Assembly (NCBI RefSeq): GCF_000243395.2
Contig: NZ_CM001484.1
Coordinates: 4,295,450 to 4,359,449, forward strand
Length of the DNA stretch: 64,000 nucleotides
Source: Saccharomonospora glauca K62
GTDB taxonomy: Bacteria; Actinomycetota; Actinomycetes; Mycobacteriales; Pseudonocardiaceae
Direction: 5' to 3'
Made by a program: the position numbers and the translations under genes. Shown here in pieces: positions 1-8,266 of this stretch (its first letter is position 1; each line of letters opens with the position of its first letter). The notes under the pieces are model-generated. The model made no database searches and was not told the DNA's origin. It saw nothing but the letters and a program-made list of their open reading frames with translations.

Positions 1-2201
1 TCCAGCAACAGCACCAACGAGTCGACGACTCCATCGCCACCCTGCGGGAGGCGATGGACGAGATCCGGGACGACCTGCCCGAGGAGATCGCAAGCCGTAT
101 CGGCGATCTCGAACGCGGCCTCGCCCGGCTTCCCGACGTTCGTTCCGGAATCAATCTGCGAACCTCCTCGCCCGAGGAGGTGAACGAGTACTACAACGGA
201 CTCATCGACACCGCCACGCGCCTGTTCGACACGCAGGCCCGCCTCGTTCCGGACGTGGAGGCCACCCAGAACGGTCTCATGGCGACTGAGCTCTTCCGGG
301 CCTCCGACCACATGTCGCGGGCGGCCTCACTGGCCTCGACGGCCTTCGCCCACGGCAACTTCACCTCGACCGACCACCGCATGTTCTCCGAGCTGGTCGG
401 CTCCTACCGCTCGATACTCAGCGCGGCCGCCCCCAACCTGCTCCCCGACACCCGCCGCTCCTACGACGAGCTGGTCTCGGCCGAACGCTGGGAAGCCCTG
501 CAACGCGTCGAGAACGAGCTGATCGCCCACGGCCCCGGCCATCTCGACGTGGCCGGGTTCTCCCTCACCGGCGTCGAGCTGCGCGACCTCACCAACCAGG
601 TCTCCAACGACCTCGCGTCACTCACCATCACGCAGGCCGATCGAACGGCGTCGGAAGCACTGGAGGGCGCGAGCAGCAATCTCACCAACGTGCTGCTGGG
701 CAGCGCGCTCACGCTCCTCGCCGCCCTCGCGTCGATCCTGGTCGCCTTCCGGGTCTCCAACACGTTGGTCGACCGCACCCTGATGACCCGACTCGAACGG
801 CTGCGCAACGACTCGCTCGAACTCGCCAGCACCCGACTGCCGAACATCGTGAAGCGGTTGAAGGACGGCGAGGCCGTGGACGTGAACGCCGAGCTGCCCC
901 GACTCGACCACGGTCGGGACGAGATCGGGCAGGTGGCCGAGGCGTTCAACCTCGCTCAGCTCACGGCCGTCAACGCGGCGGTCAGCGAAGCGAAGGCCCG
1001 CAAGGGTGTGAACAACGTGTTTCTCGGCATCGCCCACCGCAACCAGGGCCTGGTGCATCGCCAGCTGCAGATCCTCGACCGGATGGAGAGCCGGGAGGAG
1101 AATCCGGCGCAGCTCAAGAGCCTGTTCCAGCTCGACAACCTCGCCACCCGAGCTCGCCGCACCACCGAGAACCTGATCATTCTCGGCGGAAAGCAGCCCG
1201 GTCGGCGCTGGCGCAAGCCCGTCAAGCTCCTGGACGTGCTCCGAGCCGCGATCTCCGAGACCGAGCACTTCTCACGCGTCGAGGTGGAGCCCGTCCCCGA
1301 CGTGGCGCTCGTGGGGTCCGCGGTGGCCGACACCATTCACCTCGTCGCCGAGCTGGTGGACAACGCGACGACGTTCTCACCTCCGGGATCGCCCGTGTAC
1401 CTGAGCGGGACGAAGGTGGCGCGCGGCGTGATCATCGACATCGCCGACCAAGGGCTCGGGATGAAGGACGAGGTCCGCGAATGGGCGAACTCGATGATGG
1501 CCGAGCCGCCCGAGTTCGACGCCATGGCCATGAAGGCCGATTCGAGTCTCGGCTTGTTCGTGGTCGCGCGGCTCGCACACCGCCTCGGCGCGAAGGTCAC
1601 CTTTGACTCCTCCCGCTACGGCGGTACCCGAGCCACCGTGTTGCTGCCCACCGACGTGCTGGCCAGTGAGGAGCAGGCCACCGACACCGACTCGGGTTTT
1701 CACGCCATGCTGGCGAAGACGCCCGAGCTCAAGGTGCACGACCCAGCCGTCACGACGCCGGAGCAAGAGGCCGCGGCGGCAGCGACGCAGGCCTCGCCGA
1801 ACCCGATGTCCGCCCCGGAACAGCCCACGCACCAGTCGCCCGCTCACGCGCCTCGGTTCGAGTCGGCCGTCCCCGTGAACGGGTCGTCCCCCACGACGCC
1901 GACGTCCCGACCGGGTGAAGCGGGGACGGCCCCCGTGCGGGAGGAGGAACCTTCGGCCACGGCCGGAGTCTCCGAAACGCCCGCCGGGGGACTTCCGCGG
2001 CGAAAGGGAGGACGCGCGCTGCTGCCGAAACGAAGGCCACAGGAAAATCTCGTTGAGCAACTGCGGAACGATCCCGAATCCGCCCACAGCGACTTCGAAC
2101 GCTACGCGGACCGAACCCGCAATACGCTGACGGCGTTCCACAGGGGCACCCGCAGGGGACGCGACGCCGACGACGCGTCCCGATCGACCGAAGCTAACTG
2201 A
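1..2201 (+). CDS. Conservon-type sensor histidine kinase, 5' end outside the window
   Basis: The frame is open from base 3, so the N terminus is missing. The visible part (numbered from the internal ATG at 54) has a long helical sensory region resembling nitrate/nitrite-sensing (NIT) domains, a membrane helix at about residues 212-232 (LLGSALTLLAALASILVAF), a HAMP-like linker, and a HATPase_c domain with N box ELVDNATTF, G1 DQGLGM and G2 SSLGLFVVARL. No canonical phospho-His H box is obvious; the equivalent segment reads GIAHRNQGLVHRQL, as in conservon kinases. A Pro/Ala-rich cytoplasmic tail of roughly 160 residues ends in a basic segment. The roadblock, DUF742 and GTPase genes follow closely, the order of Streptomyces conservons (CvnA-D), where the kinase-like protein is thought to act at the membrane with the G protein. 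Confidence 0.9.
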   Translation, partial: QQQHQRVDDSIATLREAMDEIRDDLPEEIASRIGDLERGLARLPDVRSGINLRTSSPEEVNEYYNGLIDTATRLFDTQARLVPDVEATQNGLMATELFRASDHMSRAASLASTAFAHGNFTSTDHRMFSELVGSYRSILSAAAPNLLPDTRRSYDELVSAERWEALQRVENELIAHGPGHLDVAGFSLTGVELRDLTNQVSNDLASLTITQADRTASEALEGASSNLTNVLLGSALTLLAALASILVAFRVSNTLVDRTLMTRLERLRNDSLELASTRLPNIVKRLKDGEAVDVNAELPRLDHGRDEIGQVAEAFNLAQLTAVNAAVSEAKARKGVNNVFLGIAHRNQGLVHRQLQILDRMESREENPAQLKSLFQLDNLATRARRTTENLIILGGKQPGRRWRKPVKLLDVLRAAISETEHFSRVEVEPVPDVALVGSAVADTIHLVAELVDNATTFSPPGSPVYLSGTKVARGVIIDIADQGLGMKDEVREWANSMMAEPPEFDAMAMKADSSLGLFVVARLAHRLGAKVTFDSSRYGGTRATVLLPTDVLASEEQATDTDSGFHAMLAKTPELKVHDPAVTTPEQEAAAAATQASPNPMSAPEQPTHQSPAHAPRFESAVPVNGSSPTTPTSRPGEAGTAPVREEEPSATAGVSETPAGGLPRRKGGRALLPKRRPQENLVEQLRNDPESAHSDFERYADRTRNTLTAFHRGTRRGRDADDASRSTEAN

Positions 2202-2221
2202 TAGGGGGAGCGGACCCAGCG

Positions 2222-2638
2222 ATGAACGACACCGGTAATTCCGCGTCGGATCTCAACTGGCTGCTGGACGACATGGTGGATCGTGTGGTCGGGGCTCAGC
2301 ACGCCGTGGTGCTGTCGGCCGACGGTCTGCTGATGGGCAAGTCCAACGCCTTGTCCAAGGACGACTCGGACCAACTCTCCGCGATGGCCTCCAGCCTCCA
2401 AAGCCTCGCCAAGGGCGTCAGCCGTCACTTCCAGCGCGGCCCCGTGCTGCAGACCCTGGTGGAGATGGCCGAGGGCTACTTGTTCGTCTCCGCCGCCGGT
2501 ACGGGCGCGTGCCTCGCCGTGCTCGCCGAGGAGTCGGTGGACGTCGAAATGATCGCCTACGAGATGAACCGCCTGGTCAAACGCGTCGGCGACTACATGA
2601 CCGCCGCGCCGAGGAACCCGGCGGCCTCGGGGACGTGA
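2222..2638 (+). CDS. Roadblock/LC7 domain protein (CvnB-like)
   Basis: A 138-residue single-domain protein. Its NWLLDDMVDRVVGAQHAVVLS start and the following SADGLLMGKSNAL segment are typical of actinobacterial roadblock/LC7 proteins, the CvnB component of conservons. Family members bind small GTPases and often act as regulators of the cognate G protein. A G-rich ribosome binding site (around 2203-2209) precedes the ATG. The gene sits 20 bp after the kinase and 1 bp before the DUF742 gene, so it is almost certainly cotranscribed. The specific signal is unknown. Confidence 0.93.
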   Translation: MNDTGNSASDLNWLLDDMVDRVVGAQHAVVLSADGLLMGKSNALSKDDSDQLSAMASSLQSLAKGVSRHFQRGPVLQTLVEMAEGYLFVSAAGTGACLAVLAEESVDVEMIAYEMNRLVKRVGDYMTAAPRNPAASGT

Positions 2639-2639
2639 G

Positions 2640-3005
2640 ATGGACGAGCAGTGGTACGACGAAGCGGCCGGACCGCTGGTGCGGCCGTACACCATCACCA
2701 AGGGCCGAATACCGGGGCCGGAACTCACCCTGGACATCGCCACCCAGGTGATGGCGCTGTCCGGAGCGAAACGCGAGGGGTCGGGCCTCACCCCCGAACA
2801 CGTAGCGATCCTCGATCTCTGTGAACGCCCGTTGGCGATCGCGGAGATCGCGGCTCATCTGAAGGTCCCGATCGCCGTGGTGAAGGTGCTGTGCGGCGAT
2901 CTCATCGAACGAGGTCAGGTGATCGTGCGGTCGCCCTCCCGACCGACGCAAGCCCCGGATCGTCACTTACTTCAGGCGGTGCTCGATGGTCTTACCAAGC
3001 TCTGA
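2640..3005 (+). CDS. DUF742 domain protein (CvnC-like)
   Basis: 121 residues. The start with WYDEAAGPLVRPYTITKGR and the winged-helix-like segment LCERPLAIAEIAAHLKVPIA are diagnostic of the DUF742 family, the third conservon component. The fold looks like a helix-turn-helix, but DNA binding is not established for the family. The 3' end overlaps the GTPase gene by 20 bp, indicating translational coupling within the four-gene unit. Confidence 0.93.
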   Translation: MDEQWYDEAAGPLVRPYTITKGRIPGPELTLDIATQVMALSGAKREGSGLTPEHVAILDLCERPLAIAEIAAHLKVPIAVVKVLCGDLIERGQVIVRSPSRPTQAPDRHLLQAVLDGLTKL

Positions 3006-3594
3006 CGGCGGCACGACGTCCGTGGTGCCCACCCCGCTCAAAATCATCGTCGCCGGTGGCTTCGGCGTGGGCAAGACCACGCTGGTGGGTTCGGTGAGCG
3101 AGATCCCTCCTCTGTCCACAGAGGAATTGATGACGACGGCCAGCGACGGGGTCGACGACCTCACCGGGATCGAGGCGAAGCGAACGACGACGGTCGCGCT
3201 CGACTTCGGCCGCATCACCATCTCGCCGCACCTCGTGCTGTACCTGTTCGGCACGCCGGGCCAGGAGCGCTTCTGGTACATGTGGGACGAGCTCGCGCGG
3301 GGAGCGATCGGCACCGTCGTGTTGGTGGACACCCGCAGGCTCGACAGCAGCTTCTCGGCCATCGACTTCTTCGAACACCGGCAGATCCCGTTCATCGTGG
3401 CGGTGAACCGCTTCGCCGACGCGGACGACTACACCGAGGAGGAGATCCGCGGCGCCTTGGCGATCTCGCCGAACGTGCCGCTGATGTTCTGCGACGCGCG
3501 CCAGCGGGAGTCCAGCAAGCTCGTGCTGATCCGACTCGTGCGCCACGTGATGAGCAAACTGCCCAAACCCGCGATGGCGGCCTCGAACGCCTAG
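2986..3594 (+). CDS. Conservon small GTPase (CvnD-like)
   Basis: 202 residues, Ras-like G domain. G1/P-loop GGFGVGKTT lies near residue 24, the G3 equivalent is LFGTPGQERF (the usual DxxG Asp is replaced), and the G4-like segment is VNRFADADD. These variants are normal for conservon GTPases (DUF3689/ATP-GTP-binding family). It is the last gene of the kinase-roadblock-DUF742-GTPase unit and overlaps DUF742. It is expected to be a membrane-associated switch controlled by the roadblock protein and the kinase-like partner. A strong hairpin follows 15 bp downstream. Confidence 0.93.
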   Translation: MVLPSSDGGTTSVVPTPLKIIVAGGFGVGKTTLVGSVSEIPPLSTEELMTTASDGVDDLTGIEAKRTTTVALDFGRITISPHLVLYLFGTPGQERFWYMWDELARGAIGTVVLVDTRRLDSSFSAIDFFEHRQIPFIVAVNRFADADDYTEEEIRGALAISPNVPLMFCDARQRESSKLVLIRLVRHVMSKLPKPAMAASNA

Positions 3595-3608
3595 GCCCGA
3601 ACTCGCTG

Positions 3609-3641
3609 AAGGCCACCTCCCCGTCCGTGGGAGGTGGCCTT
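3609..3641 (+). terminator. Hairpin terminator after the conservon
   Basis: Perfect 13-bp inverted repeat AAGGCCACCTCCC / GGGAGGTGGCCTT around a 7-nt loop. It starts 15 bp after the GTPase stop. There is no long T tract, as is usual in high-GC actinobacteria. It lies between the conservon and the convergent TetR gene, so it may serve both. Confidence 0.8.
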
Positions 3642-3705
3642 CGCCGTGGGCGAGTCGAACCCGGCGGGCGACTGTTCGCGGACGAGGTGCCGTGGCGGCC
3701 GCGTA

Positions 3706-4425
3706 CTACGGTGTGGTCGACGTGGCTCGCGCGAGCAGCCCGTCGACGAAGGCCCGAAGCCCTTGCAGGTAGGTGTCCCGCGCCGAGAGGGTGACCCATT
3801 CCCCACCGAGAGAGGTCAGGTGCGGAAACCGGGTCGTGCTGAGATCGGCGAAGAAATCGTCGCGGTCGACGGGGCGCACGTCCTCCGGAGGTCGCCCCGC
3901 GGAACGCGCCCGGACCAGGATCTCGCCGACCGTGTAGTACCACAGGCTGCGGAAGACGTACACGGCCTGCGCGGGAGTACAACCGCCGGCGACGGCGCCC
4001 TCCACGATGGCCTCGACCAGCCGGAGGGCCGAGTCGCCGACCCGGACGACGAAGCCGTCCGCGGTGAGGATCTCCGCGGCCCACGGCCAGGCCGCGAGCG
4101 CGTCGTGGATGGCGGCCGTGGCCACGACGATGCGTTCCCGAGGATCGCTCGGCAGGTCGGGTAGCGGTACCCGGTCGGCGTACTCGCGGATCAACAGGAG
4201 CAGCAGGTCCTGTTTGCTCCGCACGTGGTGATACAGGGTCGTCGTTCCGACGCCGAGCTCGGCGGCCAGTTGCCGAACGGTCAGTTTCTCCCAGCCGTCG
4301 CGGTCGATGAGCCGACGGGCCGCCGCGAGGATCTGCGCGCGGGAGGTCACCGGCGGCCTGCCCGCACGACTTCGCGATTCGTTGCGTCGGACCACCGCCC
4401 CATCATGCCCCTCCCGCTCAGCCAC
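3706..4425 (-). CDS. TetR family transcriptional regulator
   Basis: 239 residues from a GTG. The N-terminal TetR helix-turn-helix is clear: ILAAARRLIDRDGWEKLTVRQLAAELGVGTTTLYHHV is read across residues about 29-65 (only part is diagnostic: LGVGTTTLYHHVRSKQDLL). The C-terminal ligand domain resembles TetR_C. It is transcribed divergently from an EmrB/QacA-type MFS pump 104 bp away, the classic local repressor/efflux arrangement. The ligand is probably a drug or toxic metabolite taken by the pump (inference). An internal GTG about 10 codons downstream is an alternative start. Confidence 0.88.
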   Translation of the reverse strand: MAEREGHDGAVVRRNESRSRAGRPPVTSRAQILAAARRLIDRDGWEKLTVRQLAAELGVGTTTLYHHVRSKQDLLLLLIREYADRVPLPDLPSDPRERIVVATAAIHDALAAWPWAAEILTADGFVVRVGDSALRLVEAIVEGAVAGGCTPAQAVYVFRSLWYYTVGEILVRARSAGRPPEDVRPVDRDDFFADLSTTRFPHLTSLGGEWVTLSARDTYLQGLRAFVDGLLARATSTTP

Positions 4426-4473
4426 CCGGCACTCGCCGTTGTGTGTTCGACAGCACTCCGCTTCGGTGCTACA

Positions 4474-4491
4474 TTTCGGAACATGTTCGAA
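4474..4491. promoter_or_regulatory. Probable TetR operator between regulator and pump genes
   Basis: An 18-bp imperfect dyad TTCGGAACATGTTCGAAA, containing the perfect 10-bp palindrome GAACATGTTC (4478-4487), sits in the 104-bp divergent intergenic region, 39 bp before the MFS start. It is the only clear dyad there. Size and position fit a TetR dimer site; binding is inferred. Confidence 0.55.
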
Positions 4492-4529
4492 AATTATGCT
4501 GGGGGACGGCGCGGGGAGGCCGGGCCGCG

Positions 4530-5963
4530 ATGACGAACACGGAATCGGCGCCCGACGGCCCCCGTCTGGCCGGAAACACTCGTTCCGGACTCACCCTTGC
4601 CTCGGTAGCGGTCGTTCAGTTCCTCGTGTCCGTGGACCTCACGATCGTGAACGTCGGACTTCCCCGGATCGCCGAAGGTCTCGGGTTCGACGGCGTGGGC
4701 CTCACCTGGGTCGTCCACGCCTACGCCCTCACCTTCGGAGGGCTGCTCCTCCTGGGCGGGAAGATCGCCGACCGGTACGGCCACAAACGCGTCCTGACAT
4801 TGGGGCTCACCGTGTTCGCCCTCGCCTCGCTCGCCGGCGGTTTCGCCACGGAACCGGGCCACCTGATCGCCGCGCGCGCGGTTCAGGGCGTGGGCGCCGC
4901 CGCACTGGCGCCTGCCGCGCTCGCGCTACTGACCGCGACCTTCCCGTCGGGCGCCCCTCGCGTCAAGGCCTTCGGGATCTGGAGCGCGATGAACGCCGCC
5001 GGAGGCGCCCTCGGGGTTCTGATCGGCGGCCTGCTCACCGAGTACGCCGGTTGGCAGTGGGTCATGTTCGTCAACGTTCCGATGGCGGGCTGCGCATTGG
5101 CACTGACCTGGCGCGGAGTCTCCGTCGACCGGCCCGCCGCCCGCCGTGGCCGCCCGGATGTGCCGGGGGCCGTGCTCGCCACCGCGGGGATGACCCTGCT
5201 CGTGTTCGGCATCGTCCGGACCGAGCGGTATTCGTGGACGTCGACGACCACGTTGGCGACCCTGCTCATCGCCGTCGTCCTGCTGGCCGCGTTCCTTCAC
5301 GTCGAGCGCACCACCTCCCGCGACCCGCTGATCCGGCTCGGGTTGTTCACCAACCGGTCGGTGGCCGGCGCCAACGCCTACAACCTGCTGCTCGGCGCCG
5401 CCATGGCCTCGGCCTTCTACTTCGTGTCCCTCTACCTCCAACGAGTGCTCGGCAGCGGCCCGGCACTGGCCGGTGTCCAGTGCCTGCCGTTCGCGATCGG
5501 GGTGATCGTGGGCTCCGTCCTCGCCGTCAAACTCGGACTCCGGGTGCCCCGCCGAACCCTTCTGGTCATCGGCGGTGTGGTGACCGCGGCGGGATTCGCG
5601 TGGTTCGGGACGCTGAGCGCCGACGGCTCGTTCCTCGCCGACGTCCTGGGCGCGTCGCTCGTCACCAGCGTCGGATTCGGGCTCTGCCTCGGACCGGTCG
5701 TCTCCACGGCCACCGTGGGCGTCGCACCCCACGAAGCCGGTACCGCGTCGGGCCTGCTCAGCAGCACCAGGCAGATCGGCGCGTCACTCGGCCTCGCCGC
5801 CCTCGGCACCACCGCCCACGACCACACCGGAGGAAGCACCACGGCCGAGGCACTCGCCGGAGGCTACGCACTGGGCATGACGATCTGTGCCGTGCTGCTG
5901 CTCGGGGCCGCGTTCGTCGCCCTCACCGTGTTGCCGCGCACGGACCCGAAACCGGCGACGTAG
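4530..5963 (+). CDS. MFS drug efflux transporter (DHA2/EmrB-QacA type)
   Basis: 477 residues. Start chosen at ATG 4530, preceded by a GGGAGG-type site; a longer frame back to 4443 runs through the operator. Motif A is visible (GKIADRYGHKRVL), as is the DHA2 segment DLTIVNVGLPRI in helix 1 and the motif C-like GGALGVLIGGLLTE in helix 5. About 14 membrane helices are expected. The protein should export hydrophobic compounds using the proton gradient. Substrate unknown; divergent pairing with the TetR gene suggests induction by the substrate. Confidence 0.92.
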   Translation: MTNTESAPDGPRLAGNTRSGLTLASVAVVQFLVSVDLTIVNVGLPRIAEGLGFDGVGLTWVVHAYALTFGGLLLLGGKIADRYGHKRVLTLGLTVFALASLAGGFATEPGHLIAARAVQGVGAAALAPAALALLTATFPSGAPRVKAFGIWSAMNAAGGALGVLIGGLLTEYAGWQWVMFVNVPMAGCALALTWRGVSVDRPAARRGRPDVPGAVLATAGMTLLVFGIVRTERYSWTSTTTLATLLIAVVLLAAFLHVERTTSRDPLIRLGLFTNRSVAGANAYNLLLGAAMASAFYFVSLYLQRVLGSGPALAGVQCLPFAIGVIVGSVLAVKLGLRVPRRTLLVIGGVVTAAGFAWFGTLSADGSFLADVLGASLVTSVGFGLCLGPVVSTATVGVAPHEAGTASGLLSSTRQIGASLGLAALGTTAHDHTGGSTTAEALAGGYALGMTICAVLLLGAAFVALTVLPRTDPKPAT

Positions 5964-6222
5964 CACCCACTTCGAGGGCGACTCCCAATTGGTCCTAAAA
6001 GGATCGACCGACTTCGGAACGTAGCCGCCTGCCAGTTCATTGTGGATATCGAAATTCGCCGGGCGCGGCCGGTCGGCACGGCAGCGAGTTCGACCGCACC
6101 TCGCGGTGGTCCGTCGCGACCCGAACACGAAGCGTAGCGGTGTTCGAGCCACCGGTTGACCGGCTCTCGCCTCCCGCCTGTCTCACGAAAGTTGCCGCAC
6201 CGGTCGACTAGGCTCCCTCCGC

Positions 6223-7416
6223 ATGCCGGGTAGGGTCGCACGTTGGACCGTGGTGGACTTGTTCTCCGGTGCTGGCGGAGCCAGCGCCGGTTTTCACGCA
6301 CATCCGGATTTCGCCGTTGTCGCCGCCGCGGACGCGCAACTGGGAAAACCCAGCAGCCCTCCCGGAAAACTCGGCTGCAACGACACCTATCGCACCAACA
6401 TCGGCATCTCCCCGCTCGAAATCGATCTGGGCAGGTCGAGCGGGGACGAACTCAAGGAAATACTGCGACTGGCGGAACCGCCGACCGTACTGATCGCGTG
6501 TCCCCCTTGTACGGGATTCTCCCGCACCAACGCCACCAATCACCTCCGCGACGACCCCCGGAACAGCTTGGTGAGCCACGTAGCCGAGTACGTGAAATCA
6601 CTCCGGCCGTCGATAGTCGTCATGGAGAACGCCAGGGAATTGCTCATGGGCCGCTTCGCCCATCACTTCCGCTCCCTCAAGGAACGAATCGAGGAACAGG
6701 GTTACGAGGTCCGAGCTCGAACCCACTTCCTCAACGAGTTCGGACTACCCCAGACACGGGAACGCGCGTTGGTCGTCGCCGCGCGTAAGCCGCTTCGCGT
6801 GCGCACCCTGGAAGAGTTGTGGGAGGGCTTTCGGATCGACGAGAAGGCCACCCACGTGCGCCGCGCCATCTGGGAGCTACCGCCGGTCAAGGCGGGGCAG
6901 ACACACCCCGACGACCCCATGCACGTGTCCCCCACCTTCCGGAAGAGCACCTCGCTGAAAAGACTCAAGGCGATTCCGCGCGACGGCGGCTCTTGGCGCG
7001 ATCTGACCCGCTCGAAAAGAACGCGTCGATTCATGACACCGGTGATGCGTCGCCTGGAGGAGGCGGGGAAGTTCGGCAGCTTTCCCGACGTGTACGGACG
7101 CCTGTGGTGGGATCGCCCTTCCGTCACCATCAAGCGGGAATGCAGCCATGTCGGCAACGGCCGGTACGCCCATCCCGAACAGGACCGACTCTGCACCGTA
7201 CGCGAGATGGCCATCCTTCAGGGATTCCCCGCCGACTACGTCTTCGAGGGCAGCGTCAACAACCGCTACCGCCATATCGGCGACGCGGTTCCCCCGTTGA
7301 TTTCCCGCCAACTCGCCAGTGTCTGTGAATGGGTTCTCAGCGGAAGGAAACCCGACATCGAGGAAACCATCCTGCCCAACACCCACCTGTCGGTCGGCGA
7401 CATACTGCGCAGCTAG
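6223..7416 (+). CDS. DNA (cytosine-5) methyltransferase
   Basis: 397 residues. Motif I is DLFSGAGGASAGF (near residue 10), motif IV with the catalytic Cys is CPPCTGFS (canonical PCQ has become PCT), motif VI is VMENARELL, motif VIII is QTRERALVVAARK, and motifs IX-X include REMAILQGFP and NRYRHIGDAVPPLISRQLA. All parts needed for C5-cytosine methylation are present, so the enzyme is probably active. A short-patch repair (Vsr) gene follows after 117 bp, but no restriction endonuclease is adjacent. The target sequence cannot be read from the protein. A TAGGCT box ends 8 nt before the ATG, so the leader is very short. Confidence 0.93.
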   Translation: MPGRVARWTVVDLFSGAGGASAGFHAHPDFAVVAAADAQLGKPSSPPGKLGCNDTYRTNIGISPLEIDLGRSSGDELKEILRLAEPPTVLIACPPCTGFSRTNATNHLRDDPRNSLVSHVAEYVKSLRPSIVVMENARELLMGRFAHHFRSLKERIEEQGYEVRARTHFLNEFGLPQTRERALVVAARKPLRVRTLEELWEGFRIDEKATHVRRAIWELPPVKAGQTHPDDPMHVSPTFRKSTSLKRLKAIPRDGGSWRDLTRSKRTRRFMTPVMRRLEEAGKFGSFPDVYGRLWWDRPSVTIKRECSHVGNGRYAHPEQDRLCTVREMAILQGFPADYVFEGSVNNRYRHIGDAVPPLISRQLASVCEWVLSGRKPDIEETILPNTHLSVGDILRS

Positions 7417-7533
7417 CTCGCCGCGACGAGGAAACCAGCTTTCCCGGCGCGTACAATCCGGCGAAGCTGACCCGCCCGACCGAAAACGGTCACGACGTTC
7501 GCTCGGCCCACGGACACGAGGCTCGGTGATGAC

Positions 7534-7959
7534 ATGGGTGCCGCCGGGAGAAACCCCGCTGCCTCCTCGCCCTCCGTGACGGCTCGCATGCGGTCGCAGC
7601 GAGAACGGGACACGACGACCGAGCTTCGCATCCGCAGGTTGCTCTGGCGGAACGGACACCGGTACCGGAAGCACTACCGGGCTCTTCCCGGCCTACGTCG
7701 CGAGGTGGACATAGCCTTTCCGGGGAAGAAAGTCGCCGTCTTCGTCGACGGTTGCTTCTGGCACGGCTGCACGGAGCACAAATCCACCCCGAAGGCCAAC
7801 CGGAAGTGGTGGCTCGACAAGATCGAGGAGAATCGTCGTCGCGACCGGGACACCGACGAACGCCTGAAGAAGCTGGGCTGGACGGTGTTACGAGTCTGGG
7901 AACACGAAGATCCACATTCCGCTGTGGACAGAATTGTGCGCTTGCTGACCCAAGGGTGA
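7534..7959 (+). CDS. vsr: Very short patch repair endonuclease (Vsr)
   Basis: 141 residues, normal for Vsr. The N-terminal RERDTTTELRIRRLLWRNGHRYR segment is family-typical. The catalytic core VDIAFPGKKVAVFVDGCFWHGC carries the Asp of the active site (first D) and FWH histidine, followed by the conserved KWWLDKIEENRRRDRDT helix and LRVWEHE. The enzyme nicks 5' of T in T:G mismatches produced by deamination of 5-methylcytosine. It lies directly downstream of the C5 methyltransferase, so it probably protects that enzyme's target sites from C-to-T mutation. Confidence 0.93.
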   Translation: MGAAGRNPAASSPSVTARMRSQRERDTTTELRIRRLLWRNGHRYRKHYRALPGLRREVDIAFPGKKVAVFVDGCFWHGCTEHKSTPKANRKWWLDKIEENRRRDRDTDERLKKLGWTVLRVWEHEDPHSAVDRIVRLLTQG

Positions 7960-8266
7960 TCGTCCGGATCGAACCGATCGACTCGATCCGAGCGGCACCG
8001 CGACGGATGCCGCTTCCCGTGCTAGCAGAGCTACGCCGCCGCCAAGAATGCACCCCGCCTCCGCGGGCACTCCGGTATTAGCAAGATCACCTCCGTGTAT
8101 CCTCCATACCCCGGAGACACATATCCGAGATTGCCGAGAACCGTGCATCGACGAAAATTTGGCCAAGCGTTTCAGCAATTTGCTCATATGAGCGGAACGA
8201 CCTGTCGGCCGCTGGACGAATGGCTCGGTCTCCGCACGTTGCCGCATGACCATTGATGGGGTACTC
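7960..8266. other. Intergenic region, vsr to lipoprotein hydrolase
   Basis: 307 bp without a convincing gene. An 8-bp hairpin CGGATCGA / TCGATCCG (7965-7990) could be a weak vsr terminator. The 3' half (about 8130-8200) is richer in A/T than the surroundings and probably holds the promoter of the next gene. No RNA gene or riboswitch was recognised. Confidence 0.5.

Noticed and set aside
4307-5998. A 563-codon frame overlapping the MFS pump
   Set aside because: Arg/Pro/Gly-rich composition of an out-of-frame reading; the pump frame shows clear MFS motifs and helices.
5964-6222. Possible mobile-element boundary before the methyltransferase
   Set aside because: No integrase, tRNA, direct repeat or inverted repeat marks an insertion edge in these 259 bp.
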